Notes: generated by a model not told the origin, from the sequence alone. A stretch of DNA of 64,000 nt from Natrialbaceae archaeon AArc-T1-2 (GCF_030273315.1 NZ_CP127174.1:2170001-2234000), one strand, 5' to 3'; counted from the first letter of the stretch, positions 9,296 to 18,056 are shown. A program made the numbers and translations.

Positions 9296-9655
9296 GTGCA
9301 ACAGGAGCGATCGTCGACCCCGTCCCAGGTCTTTCAGATCCTGGCGGACGACTACGCACGGCGAATCCTCGTCGCGGCGGACCAGGAACCGATGTCCGCG
9401 AAAGATCTCAGTGACGCGTGTGACGCGTCGCTGACGACGGTGTATCGGCGCGTCTCGATGCTCCAAGAACACGGCCTCATCGACGAACGCCGGTCGATCG
9501 GACCGGACGGCGCACACCGAAGCACGTTCGAGACCGCACTCGAGGAGCTGCACGTCGACCTCTCGGAGGGCGAACTGACGATGACACTGGAGACGCGTGA
9601 CGAACTCGCAGACACCTTCACGTCGCTGTGGGATGCCCTTCGTGACGACCGATGA
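9296..9655 (+). CDS. winged-helix (ArsR-like) transcription regulator
   Basis: A 119-residue regulator. The body is a winged helix: QVFQILADDYARRILVAAD, then MSAKDLSDACDASLTTVYRRVSMLQEHGLI, the recognition helix and wing. The GTG at 9296 is preferred on promoter spacing. Its stop overlaps the next start (ATGA), forming an operon with a DUF7521 membrane protein, a pairing common in haloarchaea. It probably regulates its own operon and the divergent carbamoyltransferase through the 9236-9262 palindrome; that is inference. Confidence 0.85.
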   Translation: MQQERSSTPSQVFQILADDYARRILVAADQEPMSAKDLSDACDASLTTVYRRVSMLQEHGLIDERRSIGPDGAHRSTFETALEELHVDLSEGELTMTLETRDELADTFTSLWDALRDDR

Positions 9656-9918
9656 TCGAGGCACCGTTTCTCATCGCGAAACTCATCACGTTCGCGTTGA
9701 GCCTCGCCGTCGCGTATCTGGCCTATCACGGCTACCGACGAAACGACCGCAAACCGATGCTGTACGTCGCTGCCGGGTTCGTGTTCATCGGAGCCGGAGC
9801 GATCTGTGAGGGGCTGCTCTATCTGGTCCTCGGAACCTCGATCGTCTCGGCCGGGCTCATCCAGGCAGCGATCGTCTCGAGCGGGATGATCCTCATTCTT
9901 CTCTCACTGACGAAGTGA
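9652..9918 (+). CDS. DUF7521-type membrane protein
   Basis: An 88-residue protein with three hydrophobic helices (about residues 4-24, 36-58 and 64-84). It overlaps the HTH gene by four bases. This HTH plus three-helix pair is widespread in haloarchaea; the membrane partner may sense or signal to the regulator, but no function is established. It ends in a small hairpin at 9903-9919. Confidence 0.8.
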   Translation: MIEAPFLIAKLITFALSLAVAYLAYHGYRRNDRKPMLYVAAGFVFIGAGAICEGLLYLVLGTSIVSAGLIQAAIVSSGMILILLSLTK

Positions 9919-9919
9919 G
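9903..9919 (+). terminator. short hairpin over the stop codon
   Basis: CTCACT and AGTGAG pair perfectly around GACGA, covering the stop codon of the DUF7521 gene. A G-rich tract, not a T tract, follows, so this is at best a weak terminator candidate. Confidence 0.3.
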
Positions 9920-9935
9920 TGTGGCGACGCCATGA

Positions 9936-9952
9936 GGGGGGGGGGGAGGGGG
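9936..9952 (+). repeat. poly-G tract
   Basis: Eleven consecutive G, then A, then five G, between two convergent genes. Such homopolymers are rare here and prone to slippage. It could be a length polymorphism, a G-quadruplex-forming sequence or a sequencing artefact. Confidence 0.9.
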
Positions 9953-9956
9953 AAAC

Positions 9957-10172
9957 TCACGTCTCACAGGCTGAGCAGCCGGTTCGGCGGCGAACGACGA
10001 GCCAGATAATCCCGAGTGTCACCATGGTCACGATCGTCTGTCCGAGGGTGGCTCCCAGTCCACCTGCAGCGGCACCGCCTGTAACCGCGACTGTGCCAGC
10101 ACCGACACAACAGAGACTCGCAAGTCCTGCGAGTCCCAACAGTGATCCCCGGGACGCCGTATCCGAATCCAT
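9957..10172 (-). CDS. small CC-containing membrane protein
   Basis: A 71-residue protein with two predicted helices (about residues 10-32 and 42-60). The first carries a vicinal SLCCVG cysteine pair and the tail ends in CSACET, a CxxC. Paired cysteines of this kind occur in MerT/MerC-like metal-handling membrane proteins, but the similarity is only in style and no metal-resistance gene is adjacent. Function unknown. Confidence 0.65.
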   Translation of the reverse strand: MDSDTASRGSLLGLAGLASLCCVGAGTVAVTGGAAAGGLGATLGQTIVTMVTLGIIWLVVRRRTGCSACET

Positions 10173-10287
10173 TATCGGCGGGTATGACTACCGCTTGCAT
10201 ATAATTTGGGATGAGTTTGGAACGGATACTGTGACTGTCGTCGACCGAACGCCGGGTTCGGCCGATCGGCGGCCACAGTCGATGGAA

Positions 10288-10740
10288 TCACTCTCCGAGC
10301 GTGATCGCCTCGTCGGCGGCGTTTCCCAGGGCGTCGGAGCGACCGTAGCTTCCGGGCGCGATCGCGACCGTCTCGACGCCGACGCGGCCGGCGTGCTCGA
10401 GTGCGGGTTTGAAGTCGGTGTCACGGGAGGCGATCACGAGCACGTCGAGCGTTCCGTCGGTCGCGAGGGCGGTGGCGTCGACGGCCAGTTTCACGTCGAC
10501 GTCACCGCTGGTGACGACGACTTCGAAGCCGCGAGCTTCGGCCGCCTGGATCAGTCCCGGCGTGGCGTGTTCGTCGAGGTAGAGTCGAAGGATGCCGGTT
10601 CGGCCGAGGCCGGTCGCGACCTCCCGGAGGTCGTCGAGATCGACGTCGAACTCGTCGCGGAGGATGTTCGGCCCGTCGACGAACAGCCCGACGGTCGACG
10701 TCTCGTCGGGCTCGAGACGGGTACGAACGCGGTCGAACAT
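10288..10740 (-). CDS. NYN-domain protein (LabA/TIGR00288-like)
   Basis: A 150-residue PIN-like NYN domain that fills nearly the whole protein. GLFVDGPNILRDEF carries the first acidic residue and Asn; later conserved acidics appear in GDVDVKLAVDA and SRDTDFKPAL, the expected metal-binding positions of an RNase fold. Haloarchaeal homologues are annotated as NYN or TIGR00288 proteins. A nuclease role on RNA is likely from the family but the target is unknown. Confidence 0.88.
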   Translation of the reverse strand: MFDRVRTRLEPDETSTVGLFVDGPNILRDEFDVDLDDLREVATGLGRTGILRLYLDEHATPGLIQAAEARGFEVVVTSGDVDVKLAVDATALATDGTLDVLVIASRDTDFKPALEHAGRVGVETVAIAPGSYGRSDALGNAADEAITLGE

Positions 10741-10856
10741 ACAGTGTCGTACCCGGAGTCCGGAGATAGGTGTGACGAAAATCGGTGGCTCGGTTGAGCT
10801 GCCACCATGTGTCGTCAGATAGACGGCTGACGCGTGTCGGCTACGGATCGCCCACG

Positions 10857-10864
10857 TTTATATA
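10857..10864 (+). promoter_or_regulatory. TATA box of the first HalOD1 gene
   Basis: TTTATATA is centred about 26 bp before the ATG at 10886, a strong match to a haloarchaeal leaderless promoter. Confidence 0.7.
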
Positions 10865-10885
10865 GAACCCCCTGGCAGGGAGGAT

Positions 10886-11161
10886 ATGGCCCAGACGGAG
10901 TCAGTCAGCGTGCAGGTCGTCAGGAAGGTTGCCGACTGCGAAGGTGTCGACCCGGCCGCGTTACAACCGCCGCTTCAAACAGTCATCGATACGGACGCAC
11001 TCGACTCGTTGTTTCGGCTAGGCGACGAAACGACACACGCCGACGGGGTGGTCGAGTTCACGTACAAAGGGTATCCGGTGACCGTCGACAGTACCGGCAG
11101 GGTAGACGTCGCCCAGCCACGTGCGAGCAACGACTGTACGTCGGGCGAGACGACCGAGTGA
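10886..11161 (+). CDS. single-domain HalOD1 protein (copy 1)
   Basis: A 91-residue protein made almost only of a HalOD1 output domain: SVQVVRKVADCEGVDPAALQPPLQ, then IDTDALDSLF and VEFTYKGYPVTVDSTG. The domain usually sits at the end of haloarchaeal response regulators, while short stand-alone versions like this are abundant and unassigned. Two paralogues occur at 41433 and 55472. The last 15 residues are low-complexity. Confidence 0.82.
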   Translation: MAQTESVSVQVVRKVADCEGVDPAALQPPLQTVIDTDALDSLFRLGDETTHADGVVEFTYKGYPVTVDSTGRVDVAQPRASNDCTSGETTE

Positions 11162-11243
11162 CTCCAGTGGAGGGCTGCCCGATCTGACCAGACCCGATCT
11201 GACACGCCGACATCGTTTTCCAGCGCGAATCCGTCTCTCGAGT

Positions 11244-11591
11244 ATGGACGCTGCCAAACCGATCCGGATCGACGACGAGGCGGCACTCGAGTCATTTCTC
11301 GACGATCACGACGTGGCCCTCGTCGAACTGTACACGGAGGGGTGTCCGAAGTGTCAGGCGATGGAGCCGGTGCTCGGCAACGTCGCACGGGCGACCGACG
11401 TCGCCGTCGGCATGGTGAATCCACGGGACGACCCCGCCCTCGTCGATCGATTCGCCGTCCAGTCGGTCCCGTTGCTCGTCCTCTTCGAGGACGGCGACGA
11501 ACGCGCCCGGAAGGCAGAAGGGTTTCAGGGTGTCGATGACGTGATCGCGTTTCTCGAGGAGCACGTTCCCAGCGCCGTCAACGAGAGCTGA
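11244..11591 (+). CDS. thioredoxin-family protein
   Basis: A 115-residue thioredoxin fold. The active site is GCPKC (Cys34, Cys37) instead of WCGPC, and the cis-Pro lies in SVPLLVLF. It has no signal peptide, so it is cytoplasmic. Reduction of protein disulfides is the family role; the CPKC variant should shift redox potential and partner choice. The ATG at 11244 gives a normal short N-terminus. Confidence 0.87.
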   Translation: MDAAKPIRIDDEAALESFLDDHDVALVELYTEGCPKCQAMEPVLGNVARATDVAVGMVNPRDDPALVDRFAVQSVPLLVLFEDGDERARKAEGFQGVDDVIAFLEEHVPSAVNES

Positions 11592-11687
11592 GCGTGAGAG
11601 CGGACGAGAGAGAACGTCGAGTCGACCGTGGTCGGATCTGGCACCCTCACCGCCACCGCTAAGCGGTTCGCGCCTGTTGTTCCGGCA

Positions 11688-13211
11688 ATGGCCGACGCTA
11701 TCGACCTCGTCGAACGGTCGCTCGCGGACGACACCCGCGAGACATTCGATCAACGCGTCGACGACCAAGCGGTCGCTCTCGCCGAGGCGTTGCGGGCGGG
11801 TCGCCTCGACAGTCCCGGCTTCGGACTCGGGCTCGAGCTCGAGATTTACGCCGTCGATGCGGACGGTCGGCTCGCGAGAGTGCCCGACGACGTCTTCGAG
11901 ACGGCCTGTGAGCGAGAGTTCGGACGCCACAACGCCGAGCTCAACACCGATCCGGATCCCTTCGACGACGCGGGAATCGTCGCCCAGGCCGAGCAGCTTC
12001 GTCGTCGGTACCGACGGGCCCAGGAGGCGGCCGGCGAGAACGGACTCGAGTTCGTCCTCGATGCCATGTGGACCGTTCCGCCCGCCGCAGGGACCGACGC
12101 GTACCTGTCGGACGTCCGCGAACGCGACGGGTACACCGTCGCCGAGAACATGACGCCGTCGCCGCGCTACCGGGCGATCGACAACGACGTGATCGCACAC
12201 GCCGGCGGGACGGTGACGCTGTCGGTGCCCGGCGTCGACCGGGAGTTTCCTTCGATGCTGTTCGAGTCGCTGACGAGTTCGATCCAGCCCCACGTTCAGG
12301 TCCCGGACGTCGGGACGTTTCCGCGGTACTACAACACCGCCATCCGGACGCTCGGTCCGGTGCTCGCGCTGGCGACGAACTCCCCGCTTTTACCCCCGGA
12401 TCTGTACGACGTCGACGACCCGTTCGCGTTGCTCGAGAAGACGTACCACGAACTCCGAATTCCCGTCTTCGAGCAGTCGATCGACGACGCCTGGGAGAAA
12501 GTACGGTTTCCCGACGGTCTCGAGCGGACGGTCGACGCGCTGGAGTACCTCGTCGACGACCCGACGTGTGCGCCCTTCCTCAAAGAGTGGCTCTCCGACG
12601 GGGAGCGGGAGACGTTCGGCGAGCGGTTCTGGGAACTGGATCACAAACGAGGCACCTACTGGCGGTGGCTCCGTGCCGTCCTCGGCGGACAGCCGATCGG
12701 CGAGGGAGACGCGTGGTCGATGCGGATCGAGTACCGGCCGTTACCCACTCAGCCGACGATCGTCGACAACGTCGGCGTCCAGTGTCTGGTCGCCGGTCTC
12801 GTCCGCGGCCTCGTCGACGCCGACCACCCGCTCGCTACCCTCGAGGCCGACGCTGCCGAGCGCTGTTTCTACGACGTCGTCACGGACGGCCTCGAGGCAG
12901 ACCTCGCGTGGATCACCGCAGACGGCACGTGGACGAGCGATCCCGACACCATCTACGAGGAGCTGTTCGACTACGCCCGCCGGGGACTGCGGGCGGCGGG
13001 GGCCTCTCCCGAGACGATCGCGGCGTATCTCGAGCCGATCGAACAGCGCTGGCACGAGGAGACGACCCCGAGTGCCTGGAAGCTCGAACTCGTCCGGAGC
13101 CGCCTCGAGCGCGGCGAGAGCTTCGCCGAGGCCGTCCGCGGAATGCAAGCCGAGTACAGAACGCGGGCGGGTACCGGGGAACCGTTCGTACGATGGCCCG
13201 AGGGTCGGTGA
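11688..13211 (+). CDS. GCS2-like (glutamate-cysteine ligase-related) protein
   Basis: A 507-residue protein related to the carboxylate-amine ligase superfamily. FGLGLELEIYAVDADGR resembles the GxEEE/GLELE metal-ATP motif at the start of GCS2 proteins, and HNAELNTDP continues the same sheet. QPHVQVPD and WSMRIEYRPLPTQP resemble the later active-site strands. It is larger than the true GshA of this window (46127-47221) and differs enough to be another ligase or an inactive paralogue. The ATG at 11688 starts MADAIDLVERSL. Substrates unknown. Confidence 0.65.
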   Translation: MADAIDLVERSLADDTRETFDQRVDDQAVALAEALRAGRLDSPGFGLGLELEIYAVDADGRLARVPDDVFETACEREFGRHNAELNTDPDPFDDAGIVAQAEQLRRRYRRAQEAAGENGLEFVLDAMWTVPPAAGTDAYLSDVRERDGYTVAENMTPSPRYRAIDNDVIAHAGGTVTLSVPGVDREFPSMLFESLTSSIQPHVQVPDVGTFPRYYNTAIRTLGPVLALATNSPLLPPDLYDVDDPFALLEKTYHELRIPVFEQSIDDAWEKVRFPDGLERTVDALEYLVDDPTCAPFLKEWLSDGERETFGERFWELDHKRGTYWRWLRAVLGGQPIGEGDAWSMRIEYRPLPTQPTIVDNVGVQCLVAGLVRGLVDADHPLATLEADAAERCFYDVVTDGLEADLAWITADGTWTSDPDTIYEELFDYARRGLRAAGASPETIAAYLEPIEQRWHEETTPSAWKLELVRSRLERGESFAEAVRGMQAEYRTRAGTGEPFVRWPEGR

Positions 13212-13373
13212 CAGCTTTACACCCGGTCATGATTCGTTCAACAGTCGGCTGCCGGGAGTGGCCTCGATACGGGTTCAGTCGGCCGTTCAGTCCACGCAAC
13301 CGTTGACTGGACCATGACTGGTGTATTGCCGGTGACGAAAAGACATTACTTCTCGGAGGCTGTCGATCCGAGT

Positions 13374-14507
13374 ATGCCGCTCCAGACGCCGCCGCTACGT
13401 GGGTTACACGCCGAGCGCGGAGCGAAGTTCACCGAGTTCGGCGGCTGGGACATGCCAGTCGAGTTCGATTCGATCCGCGAGGAACACGCGGCCGTCCGCG
13501 ATGACGCCGGTATCTTCGACGTCTCGCACATGGGCGAGATCCACGTCACCGGCCCGGACGCGACGGAGCTGGTCCAGGGGCTCACGACGAACGACGTCAC
13601 CGACCTCGGAGTCGGAGACGCCCAGTACGCGGCGATGACCGACGAGGACGGCATCATCATCGACGACACCATCGTCTATCGGCTCCCCGGCGAGCGCGAG
13701 ACGCCACCCGGATCTCGCGACGACGACACCGGCGACGGCGAACCGACCTACCTGTTCATCCCCAACGCTGGCACCGACGAGGAAACCCACGAGCGGTGGG
13801 TCGAGTACCGCACCGACCACGACCTCGAGGCGACGGTCGACAACCGGACCGACGAGTACGCGATGTTCGCAGTGCAAGGGCCGAACGCCGTCGACCTCGT
13901 CGACTCGGCCGCCGAGGAACCGGTTGCAGACCTCGATCGGTTCTCGGGGACCGAAGCCACGCTCGCAGGCGTCGAGTGCTGGCTCTCCCGAACGGGATAC
14001 ACCGGCGAAGACGGTTTCGAGGCCGTCGTTCCGTGGAACGAAGCGGAGACGGTCTGGTCGGCGTTCGACTGCCAGCCGTGTGGCCTCGGCGCGCGAGACA
14101 CGCTCCGGATCGAGGCCGGGCTGTTACTCGCCGGCCAGGAGTTCGACCCCGAGTCGAACCCCCGGACGCCCTACGAAGCCGGCATCGACTTCGCCGTGGC
14201 CCTCGAGGCCGAGTTCGTCGGCCGGGACGCGCTGGCGCGGATCGCCGAAACGGGCGTCGAGGAAGAACTCGTCGGCTTCCGGCTCATCGACCGCGGCGTC
14301 CCCCGCAACGGCTACGACATCACGAACACCGACGGCCGCGTGATCGGCACCGTCACGAGCGGGACGATGAGCCCGACTCTCGGGGATCCGGTCGGGCTGG
14401 GCTACGTTCCGACGGAGTACGCCGAACCCGGCACGACCCTGCAGATCGTCGTCCGCGGTCAGTCGAAGAAAGCACGCGTCGAACCCATCCCCTTTATCGA
14501 CACATGA
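13374..14507 (+). CDS. gcvT: aminomethyltransferase, glycine cleavage T-protein
   Basis: T-protein of 377 residues that moves the methylene group from aminomethyl-lipoyl GcvH to tetrahydrofolate and releases ammonia. Readable landmarks: [69 protein letters not shown], and C-terminal barrel motif [18 protein letters not shown]. The stop overlaps the gcvH start (ATGA). The gcvP genes that normally follow in haloarchaea are not in the window. It contains an extra acidic loop near residues 103-122. Confidence 0.96.
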   Translation: MPLQTPPLRGLHAERGAKFTEFGGWDMPVEFDSIREEHAAVRDDAGIFDVSHMGEIHVTGPDATELVQGLTTNDVTDLGVGDAQYAAMTDEDGIIIDDTIVYRLPGERETPPGSRDDDTGDGEPTYLFIPNAGTDEETHERWVEYRTDHDLEATVDNRTDEYAMFAVQGPNAVDLVDSAAEEPVADLDRFSGTEATLAGVECWLSRTGYTGEDGFEAVVPWNEAETVWSAFDCQPCGLGARDTLRIEAGLLLAGQEFDPESNPRTPYEAGIDFAVALEAEFVGRDALARIAETGVEEELVGFRLIDRGVPRNGYDITNTDGRVIGTVTSGTMSPTLGDPVGLGYVPTEYAEPGTTLQIVVRGQSKKARVEPIPFIDT

Positions 14508-14887
14508 GTTTCGAGACACCCGACGACAGACGGTATCTGGAATCGCACGAGTGGGCACACGAACGAGACGGCGTCGTCCGCGTGGGTATCAGCGACTTCG
14601 CCCAGGACGAACTCGGCGACGTCGTCTTCGTCGAACTCCCCGACGAGGGCGAGTCGGTCACGCAGGAAGACGCCTTCGGCGTCGTCGAGTCGATCAAGGC
14701 CGTCTCCGATCTCTACGCGCCGGTAAGCGGCGAGGTCGTCGCGGTCAACGAGGCGGTGTTCGACGCCCCCGAACTCGTCAACGACGAGCCCTACGGCGAG
14801 GGCTGGATGCTCGAGATCGAGCCGGCCGACGGGGACGAACTCGAGGAGCTGTTGACCGCCACCGAGTACGAGGACCAGATCGCATAA
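14504..14887 (+). CDS. gcvH: glycine cleavage H-protein
   Basis: Lipoyl carrier protein of 127 residues that shuttles aminomethyl groups between GcvP, GcvT and the L-protein. The lipoyl site is [12 protein letters not shown] (Lys65), and the N-terminal [21 protein letters not shown] is typical. Translation is coupled to gcvT by a four-base overlap. The last 75 bp (14813-14887) recur in diverged form at 16738-16812, on the far side of the DUF262 gene, so its 3' end may have been rebuilt by an insertion. Confidence 0.96.
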   Translation: MSFETPDDRRYLESHEWAHERDGVVRVGISDFAQDELGDVVFVELPDEGESVTQEDAFGVVESIKAVSDLYAPVSGEVVAVNEAVFDAPELVNDEPYGEGWMLEIEPADGDELEELLTATEYEDQIA

Positions 14888-14914
14888 GGCGAAGAGTGGT
14901 ACCAGCGCTTCTCG

Positions 14915-16618
14915 TTACCGTTCCAGCGACCAGAGATCGGTCGCCAGTTTCGCCATCTTAGTCGTCCGATCGTCGATGTCGTCCATCGTCCACGAGTCGT
15001 ACTCGGCGGCGATCGCCCGGGTCATCGCGAACCGGGACGTCTCGTAGACCGCTTTCTTCGCGTCGAACGGATTCGCTCCCGCCTCGACGTTCTTGTCCGT
15101 CTCGAGCAGGGTGAGGTTGCCGAGTACGTCCCGTCGCTCCTCGAAGATTGCCTCGGTCGTGTCCAGTTCCGCCGGCCAGGCGTTGTACTTCTCGGCGCTA
15201 AACGCCGCTCGAGGGGCCACGTGCTCGAGATCCGCCTCGGGGAACTCGTCCGCACTCACCCCGTCGAATCGTTTCTCCTCGAGTGCGTAGAGCATGTACC
15301 TCGTCTGGTCGTTGAGCTTCATCCGCTTGTTCTCGATTCCCGCCCGGACCTCCGGGTCGCTCGGAGCCTTCTCGAGAAGCCGTACTCGGATCGACTCGAC
15401 GGGATCGTCGCTGTCGAAGGCAGTAGAGCAGACGTCGGCGTAGAGTCGGTCCAGCTCGCTCCCGGTCGCGTAGTTTGCGACCTTCCAGCGGACGAGAAAC
15501 TTCTCCAGGACCTGCAACGCCTCGATCGCGCGGTTCGGACTCTCGAACTCGCGGAAGATCCGGAGCATGAGCGTTCTCGCCTGTCCGGATTTGAGCATCT
15601 CGAGGTGCTCGAGTTTCGTGTTGATTGCCCCGTTACCCGACTCGTCGTAGCTGTCGATCTCACAGTTGACGAGGTCGACGTAGCGTCTGGACTGTCTGGC
15701 GATGTCCCTGATGAACTCCTCGATGGTGAGACTCGACTCTGGAACGCGCTCGTCGAGGAACGTCTGGAAGACATCGTAAAGCTTGTAGTTCGAGACGCTG
15801 TCGTTGAGGTCCGGCTCTGGCGTCGACATCAGGTAGTGTCGGAAGAACATACTCGGCTTGCGAAGTGCCGGAACGACGGCGTCGACGATGCGTTGCCACT
15901 GCGTCTTGACCTCGTCGTAATCGACGTCGTCTCGCTGTGCCGCGAGGCTGAACAGGTAGTTTTTCATCAGGTCGACCGACGAGAGTTCCATTCCCCTGTC
16001 GTTCAGCGTCTCGAACAGGCGAAACGCCGACTGTTCCCCGTCGCACTCGATCGTGACGAGCGTCATCGACCGAAGCAGTCGCTTCCGGAGGAAATCGACC
16101 TCCTCGATATCGAGATCGTCTAGCTTGTCCGTGTAGAACTCGAACGCCTCCTGCAACAGGCCGTCCTCGGCCTCGTCCCACCGGCGTTCGAGCAACGACT
16201 CGTAGATGTCGTTGTCGAACCGGCTGAGGGTCAGCTTCTGGAAGTCGTCCCGGTCAACCTGCGACTCCCAGAGGTACATGTCGTCGATGTTCTCGGCCGA
16301 CTCCTCCTTCCCCGCCGAGAGATACCGCTCGCGAATCACCATGAGCAGAATCGAAAGCGTCGTAAGCCGCTGCTGGCCGTCGACGACCTCGAGGACGTTG
16401 GGGTCGTTCAGTCCTCCCGAGCGTTCGATGACGACGAGCGAGCCGAGGAAGTGCGTGTCGTCCCCCTCCAGCGCAGTCAGATCCTTCCACAGCGCGTCCC
16501 ACTGCTCTTCTTCCCAAGAATACTGGCGCTGGTAGTCGGGAACCTCGTACCGATAGTTCCGCCTGAAAACGCTCTCGACGGTGTCCTCGTTCGCAGAGAG
16601 GCCGATTCCGCTAGCCAT
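14915..16618 (-). CDS. DUF262/DUF1524 protein, GmrSD-like restriction factor
   Basis: A 567-residue protein. The N-terminal DUF262 (ParB/Srx-like nucleotidase) shows VPDYQRQYSWEEEQW (residues 26-40), FLGSLVVIE and the signature DGQQRLTTLSILL near 80. The C-terminal DUF1524 has an HNH-type core LEHVAPRA, then GNLTLLETDKN. This single-chain fusion of GmrS- and GmrD-like halves is a type IV restriction architecture that cuts modified DNA. It stands alone in reverse orientation between gcvH and a gcvH fragment, which marks it as acquired. A TAATTA box lies 23-28 bp before the ATG. Confidence 0.9.
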   Translation of the reverse strand: MASGIGLSANEDTVESVFRRNYRYEVPDYQRQYSWEEEQWDALWKDLTALEGDDTHFLGSLVVIERSGGLNDPNVLEVVDGQQRLTTLSILLMVIRERYLSAGKEESAENIDDMYLWESQVDRDDFQKLTLSRFDNDIYESLLERRWDEAEDGLLQEAFEFYTDKLDDLDIEEVDFLRKRLLRSMTLVTIECDGEQSAFRLFETLNDRGMELSSVDLMKNYLFSLAAQRDDVDYDEVKTQWQRIVDAVVPALRKPSMFFRHYLMSTPEPDLNDSVSNYKLYDVFQTFLDERVPESSLTIEEFIRDIARQSRRYVDLVNCEIDSYDESGNGAINTKLEHLEMLKSGQARTLMLRIFREFESPNRAIEALQVLEKFLVRWKVANYATGSELDRLYADVCSTAFDSDDPVESIRVRLLEKAPSDPEVRAGIENKRMKLNDQTRYMLYALEEKRFDGVSADEFPEADLEHVAPRAAFSAEKYNAWPAELDTTEAIFEERRDVLGNLTLLETDKNVEAGANPFDAKKAVYETSRFAMTRAIAAEYDSWTMDDIDDRTTKMAKLATDLWSLER

Positions 16619-16684
16619 GCCAGAAACTCACAAATGGCTGTAATTAGAACTTCCGATCGACGTGTTAGGAAGTCCAGGTAAACT

Positions 16685-16705
16685 CACCGGTAGAGACGAC
16701 CGGTG
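16685..16705. repeat. 7-bp inverted repeat upstream of the DUF262 gene
   Basis: CACCGGT and ACCGGTG are separated by 7 bp, in the interval between the DUF262 promoter and the gcvH-like fragment. It could be a small operator or part of the insertion junction. Alone it is weak evidence. Confidence 0.5.
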
Positions 16706-16737
16706 TCGGTACGACGCCGTCCGAAGGCGACGGGCCC

Positions 16738-16812
16738 GAGATCGAACCGGCCGACGAGGACGAACTCGAGGTGCTGTTGACCGCGACGGGGTACGAAGAC
16801 CAGATCACGTGA
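16738..16812 (+). pseudogene. diverged copy of the gcvH 3' end
   Basis: 25 codons ending in TGA read EIEPADEDELEVLLTATGYE then DQIT, against [20 protein letters not shown] then DQIA at the end of gcvH. 65 of 75 bases match and about half of the changed codons are silent. No start or lipoyl region precedes it; upstream in frame there is unrelated sequence back to a TAG at 16666. With 14813-14887 it forms a direct repeat around the DUF262 gene. Confidence 0.9.
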
Positions 16813-16828
16813 GAGGCTCGACAGAGGA

Positions 16829-17944
16829 TCAGAAAAACGGCACCCAGACGGTCGTCGGCAGCACGGTCACGAGATAGAGGGCGACGACGAGCGCGGTTCC
16901 GAAGACGATTCCTGCGGCCGGCGGGTCGACGTGTGTCTCGCCGTGGGCGTAGAAGACTCGCTGGAAGAGTTCGCCGAACAGCGCGGACGCGATTCCGACC
17001 GCCGCGCCGACCAGCAGTGCGACCTCGAGCGAGCCGCTTCCGGCGAGGACGGCCGCATCGTTGTACGGAACCGGTGCGTCCTCGATCTCGTCGGGACCGA
17101 GCGCGACGGCAAGCGCCGCCGTACTCGCCGGCAGGGTGACGTGGTGGGTGACGGGAACGTTCTCGACGCCACAGTTCAGAAACAGCAGCGTCGCCGCGCT
17201 GATCCCGAACGCGAGGAAGGCGCTGCCGGTGACGACGGCGACGTACGCCCCGAGAATGCCGGCGACGAGCCCGGTCGTCGCCACGTGTCCCCACCTGTAC
17301 TGGTGGGGGAGCCACGGTTCGACGACCAGTCGAGCACGGATCCTCGAGCGGACTCCGGACTCGTGTTCGATCCTCTCGGCCGTCGCCTGGCCGCCGTCCG
17401 GCGCGGGCTCGCGTCGTTCGCCCCGTTCGAACGGACTCATGTCGAGGACGTTTCCGCGAACCCTCCCGACGAGACTGTACCTCAGGATCAGCCGGTGAAA
17501 CAGCGCCGAGAGGACGACGCCCATCGCGATCGGATCGTAGGGCATGCCAAGCGTTACAGAGAGTTCGGTGAGCCAGAATCCGAGGACGCCGAATGCGCCG
17601 CCAACCGCGAGGACGTCCGGCTTGGTGCCAAGCGCCCGGGTGACGTTTTTCGCTTCGTGATAGCGAAACCCCGTGTTCAGGTATCCCTGCCGCGCTGCAT
17701 AGGCCGTGGCTGCGGCCCCGCCGCCGAAGCTCACCGCCGGCGAGAACGCGGGTCCGAACGCGACGTCGTCCGTGATCGCGGTCGCACCCGGATCGACCAG
17801 CACTGCCGCTTCGCCGACGATCACGAGAAAGCCGGTGAAAATAAACGCCGGCAGCGCACCGATAGCCGCCCCGAACGCGCCGCCGCCGAAGGCGGCAATA
17901 AGCGACTCCAACGAGAACAGCGCCTCGAGAAGGTCCTCGATCAT
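16829..17944 (-). CDS. polytopic membrane protein, family not recognised
   Basis: A 371-residue protein with roughly eight hydrophobic segments: Gly/Ala-rich helices at residues 10-60, 65-90, 110-160 and 220-370, separated by a charged cytoplasmic-type loop (about 165-210). Conserved-looking stretches include FNCGVENVPVTHH-type text (FLNCGVENVPVTHH) and GTKPDVLAVGG. It appears to be a haloarchaeal conserved protein without an assigned role. The start is the ATG at 17944; a GTG directly before it is the only nearby alternative. Confidence 0.72.
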   Translation of the reverse strand: MIEDLLEALFSLESLIAAFGGGAFGAAIGALPAFIFTGFLVIVGEAAVLVDPGATAITDDVAFGPAFSPAVSFGGGAAATAYAARQGYLNTGFRYHEAKNVTRALGTKPDVLAVGGAFGVLGFWLTELSVTLGMPYDPIAMGVVLSALFHRLILRYSLVGRVRGNVLDMSPFERGERREPAPDGGQATAERIEHESGVRSRIRARLVVEPWLPHQYRWGHVATTGLVAGILGAYVAVVTGSAFLAFGISAATLLFLNCGVENVPVTHHVTLPASTAALAVALGPDEIEDAPVPYNDAAVLAGSGSLEVALLVGAAVGIASALFGELFQRVFYAHGETHVDPPAAGIVFGTALVVALYLVTVLPTTVWVPFF

Positions 17945-18056
17945 CACCGACCATCCCCGTCGAGTTCCGGACGAGAGACGGCGAAGCTAGCCCTCATCTG
18001 TGTTTGTGTATGACTTACCACACCGATAATAGTATTTTATGGCGAACGTGTGTCGA

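Noticed and set aside
13212-13373. Possible glycine riboswitch ahead of gcvT
   Set aside because: No aptamer core or tandem glycine-aptamer pattern visible; an ordinary short upstream region with a weak promoter is a simpler reading.
16665-17954. Minus-strand reading that extends the membrane gene region through the gcvH fragment
   Set aside because: Its end is simply the complement of the gcvH-like codons; the plus-strand match to gcvH explains the sequence better.
16931-18013. Open frame of 360 codons antisense to the polytopic membrane protein
   Set aside because: The minus strand gives coherent transmembrane helices; the plus-strand product is uniformly charged without pattern.
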